Shown: piece by piece, positions 1-8,452 of the stretch
How the letters are laid out: every line of letters begins with the position of its first letter
Numbering within the stretch: the first letter of the stretch is position 1
Assembly (NCBI RefSeq): GCF_903893715.1
Contig: NZ_CAITNG010000153.1
Span: 1-64,000 of the forward strand
DNA: 64,000 nt
Origin: an uncultured Mucilaginibacter sp.
Lineage (GTDB): Bacteria; Bacteroidota; Bacteroidia; Sphingobacteriales; Sphingobacteriaceae
Reading direction: 5' to 3'
The notes under the pieces: model-generated
The model's input: only the letters and a program-made list of their open reading frames with translations
Told to the model about the DNA's origin: nothing
Database searches by the model: none
Program-made: the position numbers and the translations under genes

Positions 1-16
1 CCCCCCCCCCCCCCCC
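1..16. repeat. Homopolymeric C tract at the window edge
   Basis: The window opens with 16 consecutive C residues, followed at once by ordinary AT-rich sequence. The run may continue to the left of the window. Long C/G runs are rare in this sequence. It lies about 50 nt upstream of the toxin-antitoxin promoter. It could be a real slippage-prone tract or an assembly or read-end artefact; the window cannot tell them apart. Confidence 0.9.
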
Positions 17-66
17 ATAGTATGTTTTATAAAAAAATAGATATGAGATATAATACTGACAATTTG

Positions 67-74
67 TATATTTG
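67..74 (+). promoter_or_regulatory. Bacteroidota minus-7 element (TAnnTTTG) for the toxin-antitoxin operon
   Basis: TATATTTG matches the Bacteroidota minus-7 consensus TAnnTTTG exactly. It would place transcription initiation near 80, just before the ATG at 90. No TTTG minus-33 box is visible at the usual spacing. The TTG at 72-74 that could act as a start codon lies inside this element, which argues for the ATG at 90. Confidence 0.5.
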
Positions 75-89
75 AGTAAAGCATTTGGT

Positions 90-329
90 ATGATACCTGG
101 AAGTAAAATAAAAGAAGAACTGATTGAAAAGATTAGCCATACGGAAAATGAAGAATTGCTTTCGCAGATTGCCCGACTGGTTCATCTTGAGTCGGAAATT
201 GAGGATGTCTATCATTTAAGCCCCGAAGAACGTGAAGCTGTTAACGAAGGCTTAACTCAAATCAAAAACGGACAGTTTTTGACCAACGAAGAAATAAATG
301 CCAAGTTTGATAAATGGCTAAAACGATAA
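90..329 (+). CDS. Type II antitoxin, putative (RelE/ParE partner)
   Basis: This is a small, charged, mostly helical protein of 79 residues from the ATG at 90, ending in a Lys/Arg-rich tail (DKWLKR). It overlaps the downstream toxin gene by 16 nt, the usual arrangement of antitoxin first and toxin second. The C-terminal half has the pattern of Bacteroidota addiction-module antitoxins that bind RelE/ParE-fold toxins (LSPEEREAVNEGL, then ITNEE-like helix). A TTG start at 72 would add six residues, but that codon forms part of a promoter-like element, so I chose the ATG. In such systems the antitoxin neutralises the toxin and often represses its own operon. The family assignment rests mainly on context and size. 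Confidence 0.7.
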   Translation: MIPGSKIKEELIEKISHTENEELLSQIARLVHLESEIEDVYHLSPEEREAVNEGLTQIKNGQFLTNEEINAKFDKWLKR

Positions 330-622
330 TTTGGTCTGCAAGAGCTGATAATGACCTTTTTGATATTCTGGATTATTGGGCCAATAGAAACCGATCTGAT
401 GTTTATAGCATTAAATTGAAAGGCCTTATTGATGACTGTGTAAACCTCATTGCCGAATTACCCGACATCGGTAAACCAACCGGTATCCCCAATTTACGAT
501 TGAAGATATTAAGAGATTACCTCATCTTTTATAATGTAAGTGCCGACCACTTAGAGATCATCACTATTTGGGATAGCAGAAGGAACCCAAAGAAACTTTC
601 TGATATTTTGAAAAGGATATAG
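314..622 (+). CDS. RelE/ParE family toxin
   Basis: The 102-residue protein has the RelE/ParE plasmid-stabilisation toxin layout: an N-terminal strand (KTIIWSARADNDL), a helical hairpin with the FDILDYWANRN segment, the LPDIGKPTG turn, then the strands RLKILRDYLIFYNV and LEIITIWDSRRNP. The final basic WDSRRNP block is typical of the family. ParE members poison gyrase and RelE members cut mRNA on the ribosome; I cannot tell which applies. The gene starts inside the antitoxin gene (16-nt overlap), so the two are translationally coupled. The frame is intact, so the module may be active. Confidence 0.85.
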   Translation: MAKTIIWSARADNDLFDILDYWANRNRSDVYSIKLKGLIDDCVNLIAELPDIGKPTGIPNLRLKILRDYLIFYNVSADHLEIITIWDSRRNPKKLSDILKRI

Positions 623-808
623 GGGGCCATGCTGGTTATCCGAGGCGTTTTTCGTACATTTGTATGACCGCTGATTTGGATTCATTTGTCTGATTTCGCT
701 GATTTTTTTTCGTGAGATACCCATGAATACCCATGTCTCAAATCTAATATCTCAATACTCACATCTTAAATAAAGAAAATGTTACTTTTGCGGACTCATT
801 GAAAACTT
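623..808. other. Intergenic region with short repeats and an aspS promoter element
   Basis: This 186-nt region contains reiterated CTGATTT words (671-702) and a doubled ATACCCAT word (717-735). The same ATACCCAT words recur as a longer direct repeat at 53433-53532. At 783-790 the sequence TACTTTTG fits the TAnnTTTG minus-7 consensus, 18 nt before the aspS ATG. No ORF of convincing coding character is present. Confidence 0.6.
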
Positions 809-2554
809 ATGCTTAGAACTCATACCTGCGGCGAATTAACTATCAGCAATTTAGGGCAAACGGTTACTTTATGTGGCTGGGTGCAAAAATCGCGCGATTT
901 GGGCGGTACCACCTTTATCGATGTGCGCGACCGTTACGGATTGACCCAATTGGTTTTAAACACCGATAGCGACGATGCCCTGCGCGGAAAAAGTCGCGAA
1001 CTGGGCCGCGAGTTTGTAATTAAGGTTACCGGTAAAGTAATTGAGCGTACCAACAAGAACGCCAAAATGGCCACCGGCGATATTGAAATTGTGGTTAGCG
1101 ATATTGAGGTATTGAACGGCGCCAAGATACCTCCATTTTTAATAGAGGACGATACCGATGGCGGCGAAGAACTGCGCGCCAAATACCGTTACCTGGATTT
1201 GCGCCGCAACCCGATACGCAATAACCTCATTATGCGCCATAAACTGGCTCAGGAGGTGAGGAGATATTTAGACAGTCTGGATTTTATAGAGGTGGAAACG
1301 CCGGTATTGATCAAATCGACCCCCGAGGGCGCGCGCGATTTTGTGGTGCCCAGCCGCATGAACCCGGGCGAGTTTTACGCTTTGCCGCAATCGCCGCAAA
1401 CGTTTAAGCAATTGCTGATGGTAAGCGGTTTCGACCGTTACTTCCAAATTGTGAAATGCTTTAGGGACGAGGACCTGCGTGCCGACCGCCAGCCTGAGTT
1501 TACCCAGATAGACTGCGAAATGAGTTTTATTACGCAGGAAGACATATTGAACACGTTTGAAGGGATGGCGCGCCATTTGTTCAAAAATGTAAAAGGTATT
1601 GAATTGGGCGATTTCCCGAGGATGCAATATGCCGACGCTATGCGCCTGTATGGGTCTGACAAACCGGATATCCGTTTCGGGATGGAGTTTGTGGAGCTGA
1701 ACGATGTGGTAAAAGGCAAAGGTTTTGGCGTGTTTGACAATGCCAAATTGATAATAGGCATCAACGCCAAAGGCGCGGCCGACTATACCCGCAAGCAACT
1801 GGACGAGTTGACTGAATGGTTGAAACGCCCTCAAATTGGCGCGACGGGATTGATTTATATGCGCCATAATGCTGATGGCACTTTGAAATCGTCGGTTGAT
1901 AAGTTTTATAACGAAGACGAGCTGACCAATTGGGCGGCCACATTTAATACCGAGCCGGGCGATTTGGTGTTGGTACTGGCAGGCCAAACCGACAAAGTGC
2001 GCAAACAAATGAGCGAACTTCGCTTGGAAATGGGCGGCCGTTTAGGCTATCGCGATAAAAATGTTTACGCGCCGCTGTGGGTGCTCGATTTCCCGCTGTT
2101 GGAGTGGGACGAAGAGAGCCAGCGTTACCATGCCATGCACCACCCTTTCACCTCGCCGAAGCCGGAGGATATCCCGATGCTGGAAACCGACCCGGGCGCT
2201 GTTAGGGCAAACGCTTATGATATGGTAGTGAATGGTATTGAAGTAGGCGGTGGTTCGATCCGAATACACGACAGGGCTTTGCAATCATTGATGTTCAAAC
2301 ATTTGGGCTTCTCGCCCGAAGAGGCGCAAAAACAATTTGGTTTTTTGATGGATGCTTTTGAATTTGGCGCGCCGCCGCATGGTGGCATCGCTTTAGGTTT
2401 CGACAGGTTGTGCTCTATCTTCGCCGGGTTGGATTCGATACGTGATGTGATCGCTTTCCCGAAAAACAACTCGGGCAGGGACGTGATGATCGATACACCA
2501 TCGACGATTGCCGAAACGCAGATGAACGAATTGAAGATCAGGACAACAGTTTAA
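809..2554 (+). CDS. aspS: Aspartyl-tRNA synthetase
   Basis: This cytoplasmic class II aminoacyl-tRNA synthetase charges tRNA-Asp with aspartate. The 581 residues match the long bacterial form. An OB-fold anticodon-binding domain fills roughly residues 1-105 ([12 protein letters not shown], then FIDVRDRYG). Class II motif 1 is near 155-180 with the GARDF segment, motif 2 near 217-240 ([16 protein letters not shown]), and motif 3 near 525-535 (GIALGFDRL). The bacterial insertion domain lies between motifs 2 and 3. The ATG at 809 is preceded by a TAnnTTTG promoter element at 783-790. The gene is complete and is an essential housekeeping enzyme. Confidence 0.97.
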   Translation: MLRTHTCGELTISNLGQTVTLCGWVQKSRDLGGTTFIDVRDRYGLTQLVLNTDSDDALRGKSRELGREFVIKVTGKVIERTNKNAKMATGDIEIVVSDIEVLNGAKIPPFLIEDDTDGGEELRAKYRYLDLRRNPIRNNLIMRHKLAQEVRRYLDSLDFIEVETPVLIKSTPEGARDFVVPSRMNPGEFYALPQSPQTFKQLLMVSGFDRYFQIVKCFRDEDLRADRQPEFTQIDCEMSFITQEDILNTFEGMARHLFKNVKGIELGDFPRMQYADAMRLYGSDKPDIRFGMEFVELNDVVKGKGFGVFDNAKLIIGINAKGAADYTRKQLDELTEWLKRPQIGATGLIYMRHNADGTLKSSVDKFYNEDELTNWAATFNTEPGDLVLVLAGQTDKVRKQMSELRLEMGGRLGYRDKNVYAPLWVLDFPLLEWDEESQRYHAMHHPFTSPKPEDIPMLETDPGAVRANAYDMVVNGIEVGGGSIRIHDRALQSLMFKHLGFSPEEAQKQFGFLMDAFEFGAPPHGGIALGFDRLCSIFAGLDSIRDVIAFPKNNSGRDVMIDTPSTIAETQMNELKIRTTV

Positions 2555-2578
2555 GTTAAATCCCGCTATTTTTATCAT

Positions 2579-2776
2579 ATGCAATCAGCAATCATATCAG
2601 GGGAGTCGAAAAAAGATATTCAGCTTTTAATGACTATCGCCCAAAAAATGGGAATGAGGGCCCATATGCTAAAATTAGATGATATAGAGGATTTTTGGAT
2701 GGGTAAAGCTATAGAAGAAGCCGATAAAGTGGCCCTGATCAATACCGAAGAATTTTTGAAAAATTTAAAGCAATGA
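2579..2776 (+). CDS. Small antitoxin-like protein of unknown function
   Basis: This 65-residue acidic/basic protein starts 24 nt after aspS and overlaps the next gene by 4 nt (ATGA). Its pattern is a short strand (SAIISGESKKDIQLL), a helix, a second strand, then an acidic helix and a C-terminal EEFLKNLKQ. This resembles small Bacteroidota antitoxins that pair with PIN or RelE toxins, yet no toxin follows. The coupled neighbour is an FKBP lipoprotein. It is probably a real gene because of the tight operon packing. I do not assign a function. Confidence 0.6.
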   Translation: MQSAIISGESKKDIQLLMTIAQKMGMRAHMLKLDDIEDFWMGKAIEEADKVALINTEEFLKNLKQ

Positions 2777-3255
2777 GGAAACTGGTTTTTGTACTATTTG
2801 TTATAAGTGTATGTCTGGCATCCTGCGGTGGCGGCAATAAAGTGGACTCCGGAATTTTTGACCCGGTGAAACAAGCGGCTACGGATGAATCGGTGATACA
2901 GGCTTATATCAAGCAAAACCATATCGATGCCAAAAAAGGGCCATCGGGTTTATATTACCAGATATTGAAGGAAGGAACGGGTGCAAATGCCACACAAAAC
3001 TCTACCGTAAAGGTAAATTACGAGGGCAAAATGACCGACGGTACCGTGTTTGACAGTACCCCGGCGGGACAACCGGCGAGCTTTCCATTAGGCAATGTGA
3101 TACAAGGCTGGACCATGGGCATCCCTTTGGTTAAAGCCGGTGGTAAGATATTGTTATTGATACCTTCGGCATTGGGCTATGGTGAGCAGGGCGGCGGGCC
3201 GATACCACCAAATACTGTACTGATATTTACCATTGATGTGTTGAGTGTACAGTAA
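2773..3255 (+). CDS. FKBP-type peptidyl-prolyl isomerase lipoprotein
   Basis: This predicted lipoprotein (160 residues) has a lipobox LASC with Cys18 as the lipidated residue, followed by a short linker and a C-terminal FKBP domain (about residues 70-160). FKBP active-site positions are present: VNYEG, TVFDS, VIQGW and ALGYG. FKBPs catalyse cis/trans isomerisation of proline peptide bonds; here the enzyme would act on envelope proteins in the periplasm. The gene overlaps the small upstream gene by 4 nt and is followed after 78 nt by a paralogue. F. johnsoniae GldI is also an FKBP lipoprotein, but similarity of this copy to GldI cannot be judged here. Confidence 0.93.
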   Translation: MRKLVFVLFVISVCLASCGGGNKVDSGIFDPVKQAATDESVIQAYIKQNHIDAKKGPSGLYYQILKEGTGANATQNSTVKVNYEGKMTDGTVFDSTPAGQPASFPLGNVIQGWTMGIPLVKAGGKILLLIPSALGYGEQGGGPIPPNTVLIFTIDVLSVQ

Positions 3256-3333
3256 CATCAATATTTAGGCAACAAAAAGATCAATTGGAAACAATTGTTT
3301 AGTTTTACCGACGTTATTTAGGAAAAAATTTAG

Positions 3334-3798
3334 ATGAAAAAAACCTTCTACCTATTATTACTATTTGCTATTGGCCTTACGGCATGTAAAAAAACAGTTT
3401 TCGACCCAACGGCTCAGGCCATAGCCGATGATGCTGCCATAAAAGCGTATTTGAAAGCAAATAACCTTACCGCTACAAAAGACCCATCGGGGGTATATTA
3501 TAACGTAGTTACACAAGGTACGGGTTTAAATGCTGCTGATACTTCGACGGTACAGATAAATTACGTGGGCAAGTTGTTAAACGGAACCGTATTTGCCCCA
3601 TCGGGCAAACAATCCACCACACAAATTTTAAGTAGCTTTATACCCGGCTGGCAAATAGGTATCCCCTATGTTAGGGCAGGCGGGCGTATTCAACTGTACA
3701 TCCCATCGGGATTAGGTTATGGCAATGATTCTTCGAACGCAGCCATACCGGCCAATTCGGTGTTGATATTTACTGTTGACGTGCTAACGGTCCATTGA
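3334..3798 (+). CDS. FKBP-like lipoprotein, paralogue with altered active site
   Basis: This second FKBP lipoprotein (154 residues) has a lipobox LTAC with Cys18. It aligns along its whole length with the preceding gene, including a shared FDP...A..D..IKAYLKANN-type linker, so the pair arose by tandem duplication. The domain keeps INYVG, IPGWQ and GLGYG, but the conserved Phe-Asp pair (FDS in the neighbour, Asp37 in human FKBP12) is FAP here. That Asp lines the active site, so isomerase activity may be reduced, leaving a chaperone or binding role. The gene converges on ispF with only five bases between. Confidence 0.9.
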   Translation: MKKTFYLLLLFAIGLTACKKTVFDPTAQAIADDAAIKAYLKANNLTATKDPSGVYYNVVTQGTGLNAADTSTVQINYVGKLLNGTVFAPSGKQSTTQILSSFIPGWQIGIPYVRAGGRIQLYIPSGLGYGNDSSNAAIPANSVLIFTVDVLTVH

Positions 3799-3803
3799 CG
3801 TTG

Positions 3804-4283
3804 CTATACTTTTTCGATTAAACAAACCGCGTAAGCTGTAACACCTTCCTGACGGCCAATGAAACCCATTTGTTCGTTGGTTGTGGCTTTGATGGAGATA
3901 TCATCTTCATCAATACTTATTGCAGCGGCTATATTTGTTTTCATAGCAGGGATATGCGGGTTTATTTTTGGTGCTTCGAGGCATACCATGGCATCGATAT
4001 TGCCGATTGAGTAACCCTTGTCGGCCAACAGCTTAACTACATGTTGTAACAGTACCAGGCTGCTGATGCCTTTCCAGCGGTTGTCGGTATTGGAAAAATG
4101 GTAGCCTATATCGCGCAGATTGGCGGCGCCCAGCAAGGCATCGCAAATGGCATGCAGCAACACGTCGGCATCCGAGTGGCCGAAGGCGCCGGCATGGTGG
4201 TCGAGTGTAACACCGCCCAAAACAAACGGGTGTCCTTCTTTGAGCTGATGGACATCAAAGCCAAAACCTACTTTTATCTTCAT
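3804..4283 (-). CDS. ispF: 2-C-methyl-D-erythritol 2,4-cyclodiphosphate synthase
   Basis: This MEP-pathway enzyme converts CDP-methylerythritol 2-phosphate into the cyclic diphosphate with release of CMP, for isoprenoid synthesis. The 159 residues match the family length. Zinc ligands are visible as Asp10 and His12 (GFDVHQL) and His44 (SDADVLLHAICDALLGA). The C-terminal block ATTNEQMGFIGRQEGV is also diagnostic. It is a trimeric cytoplasmic enzyme. The start lies 8 nt downstream of the porV stop, so the two genes are probably cotranscribed. Confidence 0.97.
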   Translation of the reverse strand: MKIKVGFGFDVHQLKEGHPFVLGGVTLDHHAGAFGHSDADVLLHAICDALLGAANLRDIGYHFSNTDNRWKGISSLVLLQHVVKLLADKGYSIGNIDAMVCLEAPKINPHIPAMKTNIAAAISIDEDDISIKATTNEQMGFIGRQEGVTAYAVCLIEKV

Positions 4284-4291
4284 GAATGTTA

Positions 4292-5464
4292 TTATTTACC
4301 GAAATTATAGCCCAAAGATAAGCGTAATGTATTTGCCAAGGGACTATTTTGCTGACTGGCTATGATATAGGAAAAATCGAGGGCAACCCCGTCATAATTA
4401 ATTCCGGCGCCAACGGTGGTATATTGCCTGCCGCCCTTGTCCGGGTTTTCGTAAAAGTACCCGGCACGCAGTGCAAAGAGCTTGCTGTACATATATTCGA
4501 TTCCGGGCGACAGGGTGATTTCTTTTAACTCCTCGCTAAAACCCCCGGGTGCATCGGTAAAAGAACCAAAAATGCCCGACACTACCGAGCGGTTATCATC
4601 ACGGCCTGATATGATGTTGCCGTTGGCATCGCGTATGGGCGGGGTTGGTACCAACAGTTTATTGAGGTCGAGAGTAATGGTCAATTGGTCTTCGGCATCC
4701 AAAAAATAAGTGTTGGCGGCACCTATTTTCAGGTTAGTTGGCAGGAAATACTTTTGGCCGTTATCGCTGTAGCTCATTTTGGTGCCGATGTTGGAGATAT
4801 CGACACCAAAAGCAAACAAGGCATCTTTGCCAAATTGTTGTGTAGGGTTTTTATAATACAGCGACACATCGGCAGCAACGGCGCTTGCCGAACGGGTAGG
4901 CTGGCTGCTTACGGCTATTCCGTTGGTTAAATTGGAGTATATATACCTCGCCGAAAGGCCAAGGGAAAAATTATCGCCAAATTTACGGGCGACAGAGGCA
5001 TCTATTGAAAACTCGTTGGGCTCGAAAGTACCTTGCTGGTTTTGATTGGCATCTACCAATTCAATCTTGCCCAAATTAAAATACCGTAACGATGCACCAA
5101 TGGTGGTGCGCGCGTCGGTTTTTTGCGCAAAGCTGAGGTAGGCCAGGTTGATATCGGGGATGAGATTGCGCAGCCATGGACTATATGACAAGGAAAAGTT
5201 GGTGGGGTCGTCCAAAAAAACCAGCTTCGAGGGATTCCAAAAGTTGTCGTTTACGGTTGGCGCAAGCGCTACACCGGCTTCGCCCATGGCGCCCGAGTGG
5301 GCATCGGGCGAGATAGCCAAAAAAGGCACAGCAGTGGTGATGGTGTTTGAGGTGCTGCCGTTCACATTGGTACCGGTGCCCACGGTTTGTGCCATTGTAC
5401 GCACACCGGGCATTAAAGCCACCATACAAATACATGTACGTACAAAAAGCTTCAGCATTTTCAT
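4292..5464 (-). CDS. porV: Type IX secretion system outer membrane protein PorV
   Basis: PorV (LptO) is an outer-membrane beta-barrel of the FadL type. It shuttles T9SS cargo from the translocon to the PorU sortase. The 390-residue protein has a signal peptide ending near TMAQ. The family signature is visible: VPFLAISPDAHSGAMGEAG, then FWNPSKLVF and FSLSYSPWL. Alternating strands follow to a C-terminal LRLSLGYNFGK, typical of a barrel end. It is transcribed away from gldJ. In Flavobacterium johnsoniae porV, porU and gldJ are neighbours; here porU is absent and ispF follows instead. Confidence 0.92.
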   Translation of the reverse strand: MKMLKLFVRTCICMVALMPGVRTMAQTVGTGTNVNGSTSNTITTAVPFLAISPDAHSGAMGEAGVALAPTVNDNFWNPSKLVFLDDPTNFSLSYSPWLRNLIPDINLAYLSFAQKTDARTTIGASLRYFNLGKIELVDANQNQQGTFEPNEFSIDASVARKFGDNFSLGLSARYIYSNLTNGIAVSSQPTRSASAVAADVSLYYKNPTQQFGKDALFAFGVDISNIGTKMSYSDNGQKYFLPTNLKIGAANTYFLDAEDQLTITLDLNKLLVPTPPIRDANGNIISGRDDNRSVVSGIFGSFTDAPGGFSEELKEITLSPGIEYMYSKLFALRAGYFYENPDKGGRQYTTVGAGINYDGVALDFSYIIASQQNSPLANTLRLSLGYNFGK

Positions 5465-5706
5465 CGCCGTAATTTAGCTGTTATTTTTTTATCCTAATAA
5501 TAAACGGCTATTATTAGTAAGTGTTGTTTTGGTTAGCATTAAATTGTTGTGATAAAAAAATGCGCATGGTTATAACTTCGCGCCATTTTTTTCGTTAAAC
5601 AACCGAATGTATTTATTAAAAAACTTAGAAATTAAATTGATTGCTGTATCTTAGTGCTTACTAATCAACAATACCTGTTTGATCGTAGTGTTTTTTATAT
5701 TGTAAA

Positions 5707-7353
5707 ATGAGAAAATTTTTGACCAGATATAGTTTAGCCATAGCCGTTTTGGGCTTTGTTTTGAGCGGTTGCAGCACAAAGCCACGTTCGCAAAAAACAG
5801 GCATGACCTATAACGACAAAACGAACGGTGGTTTCCAGATGTTCAAAAAAACGCATCCGGCGCCGGGCCCCGGTTTAGTTGCCATAGAAGGTGGTACCTT
5901 TGTGATGGGCGGCAGTTTGGATCAGGATGTTCAATACGATTACACGTTCAACAAGATCAGGGTGCCTATTTCGTCGTTTTATATGGACGAAACCGAAGTG
6001 GCCAACCAGGATTGGCTGGATTACCTGCACTGGATCGTAATCAACTTCCCTACCGACCGCGAGTACTACTACAATGAACTGCCCGATACCCTGGTATGGC
6101 GTAAACCCCTATCTGCCAACGAGCCTTATGTGAACAATTACCTGCGCCACCCATCGTTTCAGGACTACCCGGTTGTGGGTGTTAGCTGGGAGCAGGCCAA
6201 TGATTATTGCGACTGGCGTACAGACAGGATGAACGAAAACATTTTAAGAGAAACAGGTCGTTTGGTTGACTGGAAAACAGCATCGAACGATGGTAAAAAG
6301 GTGCCTACCTTGAAAAAAGGTGAGCCTTTTAACACCGATATTTATTTGAACGGACAAACCAAAGGTAACGGCATTAACGGTAAAAACATGATGACCGATT
6401 TGAGCCCCACAGCCAAAGTTGGCGCCAACGGTAAAGCCGTAAGGCCTGTACGTTTGGAGGATGGTATTTTAAGGCAAGAAGGTTACAGATTGCCTACCGA
6501 AGCCGAATGGGAATACGCTGCCCTTGGTTTGATAAGCCCTAACGGCGATGAAAATACACAGGAAGGCAAAATTTATCCTTGGAAAGGCATGGGTGTACGC
6601 TCGCCTAAAAAGAGCACACAAGGCTTGATATTGGCCAACTTTAAACGCGGAATGGGCGACTATATGGGTGTTGCAGGAGCGCTGAACGATAAAGCTGACA
6701 TTACTGCCCCTGTAAGATCATACGAGCCGAACGATTTTGGTTTGTACAATATGGCGGGCAATGTTAACGAATGGACCGCTGATACCTACCGTAATTTGAC
6801 TTACGAAGATTTTGACGGACTGAACCCTTTTAGGGGAAACCAATATACCGATAAACGTTTGGCTGACCCAACAAAAGGATTATTGGCGAAAGACAAATAC
6901 GGCAGGCCAATTTTAGACCCATCGAAAACCGCTAAAAAACAAACCTGGGCAGAATTGACTGCGTCAAAAGCTTCGACTACTGCTGCAACGCCCAACACCG
7001 GAACATCAACGACAACACCTTCGACCACTACAAATACCGGCAACAAATACGCGGCATCGTTAGAGGGGAAACCTTATACTCCCGACCTGCGGGGTTATAA
7101 CGATACTGTGAACAACGTGCTTTACGGACGCACCACATTGATAAACGACCGCTCTAAAGTATACAAAGGCGGGTCTTGGAACGATATGGCTTATTGGCTA
7201 AACCCATCAACCCGCAGGTTTATGGATCAAGGCGATGCCAGTGCCGAGGTAGGTTTCCGTTGCGCGATGACCAATGTGGGCGCAGCCGAAATAAACCCGA
7301 ACGGCAAAACACATATCCCGGTTAAAAACCCACCTAAATATGTGCCGAGGTAA
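5707..7353 (+). CDS. gldJ: Gliding motility / T9SS lipoprotein GldJ
   Basis: This 548-residue lipoprotein has a lipobox LSGC (Cys22) and a formylglycine-generating-enzyme-like (SUMF) fold: GGTFVMGG, FYMDETEVANQDW, PVVGVSWEQANDYCDWR, YRLPTEAEWEYAA, NMAGNVNEW and VYKGGSW...VGFRCA. The length is close to F. johnsoniae GldJ. GldJ stabilises GldK and is needed for gliding and T9SS function. The two catalytic cysteines of true formylglycine-generating enzymes are replaced (the region reads WLNPSTRRFM), so the fold is structural. A Thr/Ala/Asn-rich low-complexity insert lies near residues 418-445. A bidirectional terminator follows. Confidence 0.92.
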   Translation: MRKFLTRYSLAIAVLGFVLSGCSTKPRSQKTGMTYNDKTNGGFQMFKKTHPAPGPGLVAIEGGTFVMGGSLDQDVQYDYTFNKIRVPISSFYMDETEVANQDWLDYLHWIVINFPTDREYYYNELPDTLVWRKPLSANEPYVNNYLRHPSFQDYPVVGVSWEQANDYCDWRTDRMNENILRETGRLVDWKTASNDGKKVPTLKKGEPFNTDIYLNGQTKGNGINGKNMMTDLSPTAKVGANGKAVRPVRLEDGILRQEGYRLPTEAEWEYAALGLISPNGDENTQEGKIYPWKGMGVRSPKKSTQGLILANFKRGMGDYMGVAGALNDKADITAPVRSYEPNDFGLYNMAGNVNEWTADTYRNLTYEDFDGLNPFRGNQYTDKRLADPTKGLLAKDKYGRPILDPSKTAKKQTWAELTASKASTTAATPNTGTSTTTPSTTTNTGNKYAASLEGKPYTPDLRGYNDTVNNVLYGRTTLINDRSKVYKGGSWNDMAYWLNPSTRRFMDQGDASAEVGFRCAMTNVGAAEINPNGKTHIPVKNPPKYVPR

Positions 7354-7370
7354 AAAAATATTTCAATCAT

Positions 7371-7406
7371 AAAAAAGGGGCGATGTAAAACACGTCGCCC
7401 CTTTTT
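7371..7406. terminator. Bidirectional intrinsic terminator between gldJ and the aldo/keto reductase gene
   Basis: A perfect GGGGCGA/TCGCCCC stem is flanked by an A run on the left and a T run on the right, so it can work on both strands. It sits between two convergent genes. Confidence 0.9.
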
Positions 7407-7426
7407 GTTTTTGATACCTGCGCTAT

Positions 7427-8452
7427 TTATAAAAATCGTCTTTGCTCTATCTTATCATAAAAACCACCATACACGTTTTTCTTTACGGCATCTTCTTCAA
7501 AGAATGCCGCCGGGAAACCAGGTTCGTAGGCGCTTACATTGTCGAGCCGCTTCATGTGTTCGGGGCTTAGCGTGATATTAACGCATTTCAGGTTTTCGGC
7601 AACCTGAGCAGGTTTGGTGGCACCCACTATCGGAATACAGGATACGGGTTGCTGCATGAGCCATTTCAGGGCTACGTTTGAAGCATCGACATCTAATTCA
7701 TTGGCTACGGCTACTACTTCGCGGGCTATGATAGTGCTACGCTCGTTAAGGCGGTTGCTGGTTTCTTTGATGCGGCCTTTCTCGCCGCGCAGGTATTTGC
7801 CGGACAAAGCACCTCCCGCCAATGGCGCCCAAGGCAAAACCGTCATGTTATAATGTTGAGCCATGGGTATCAACTCGCGCTCCACAGTGCGTTGCACCAG
7901 ACTGTACTCAACCTGTAAACCTATAAACTGGCTCCAGCCGCGCAGTTCGGCCAGAGTATTGGCTTTTGACACCACCCAAGCCGGCGTGTCGGATATGCCC
8001 AGGTACAAAACCTTGCCTTGTGTAACCAGATCGTCCAAGCCGCGCAAAATTTCGTCGACCGGCGTGAGGTTGTCCCAAATGTGCAGGTACAGCAGGTCGA
8101 TATAATCGGTATTGAGGCGTTTTAAGCTGGCCTCCACGGTAGCCATCATGTTTTTGCGGTTGTTGCCGCTGGCATTGGGGCTCTGCATGTTTTCGTACAA
8201 GCTGTACTTGGTAGCCACTACATAGTTATCGCGCGCAGGCGCTATAAATTCGCCTAAAAATTTTTCGCTGGTGCCTTTGGTATAAAAGTTGGCGGTATCT
8301 AAAAAATTGCCGCCGGCATTCACGTAGTCATCAAAAATTTGCTTGCTGGTTTCTTTATCGGCGCCCCAGCCGTTTTCGGTGCCAAAGCCCATCGTGCCGA
8401 GGCATAGTTCGGACACTTTTAAGCCCGAACGCCCTAATAATTTATATTTCAT
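7427..8452 (-). CDS. Aldo/keto reductase
   Basis: This NAD(P)H-dependent oxidoreductase has the (beta/alpha)8 aldo/keto reductase fold and is about 341 residues from the ATG at 8452 (an ATG three codons upstream is also possible). The catalytic tetrad is visible as Asp52 and Tyr57 (LDTANFYTKG), Lys82 (VATKYS) and His124 (LLYLHIWD). The cofactor segment near the C-terminus includes CIPIVGATKPAQVAENL. It belongs to the broad subgroup that includes yeast-type aryl-alcohol dehydrogenases; the substrate is unknown. The start overlaps the end of the upstream transporter gene, so the two are translationally coupled. Confidence 0.92.
   Translation of the reverse strand: MKYKLLGRSGLKVSELCLGTMGFGTENGWGADKETSKQIFDDYVNAGGNFLDTANFYTKGTSEKFLGEFIAPARDNYVVATKYSLYENMQSPNASGNNRKNMMATVEASLKRLNTDYIDLLYLHIWDNLTPVDEILRGLDDLVTQGKVLYLGISDTPAWVVSKANTLAELRGWSQFIGLQVEYSLVQRTVERELIPMAQHYNMTVLPWAPLAGGALSGKYLRGEKGRIKETSNRLNERSTIIAREVVAVANELDVDASNVALKWLMQQPVSCIPIVGATKPAQVAENLKCVNITLSPEHMKRLDNVSAYEPGFPAAFFEEDAVKKNVYGGFYDKIEQRRFL

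Noticed and set aside
1268..2008. Long minus-strand ORF (246 codons) inside aspS
   Set aside because: It lies wholly opposite aspS, has no family features and is a typical shadow of a GC-rich coding frame.
2773..3255. Naming this FKBP lipoprotein GldI
   Set aside because: GldI is also an FKBP lipoprotein, but two FKBP copies are present and no GldI-specific feature can be judged from sequence alone.
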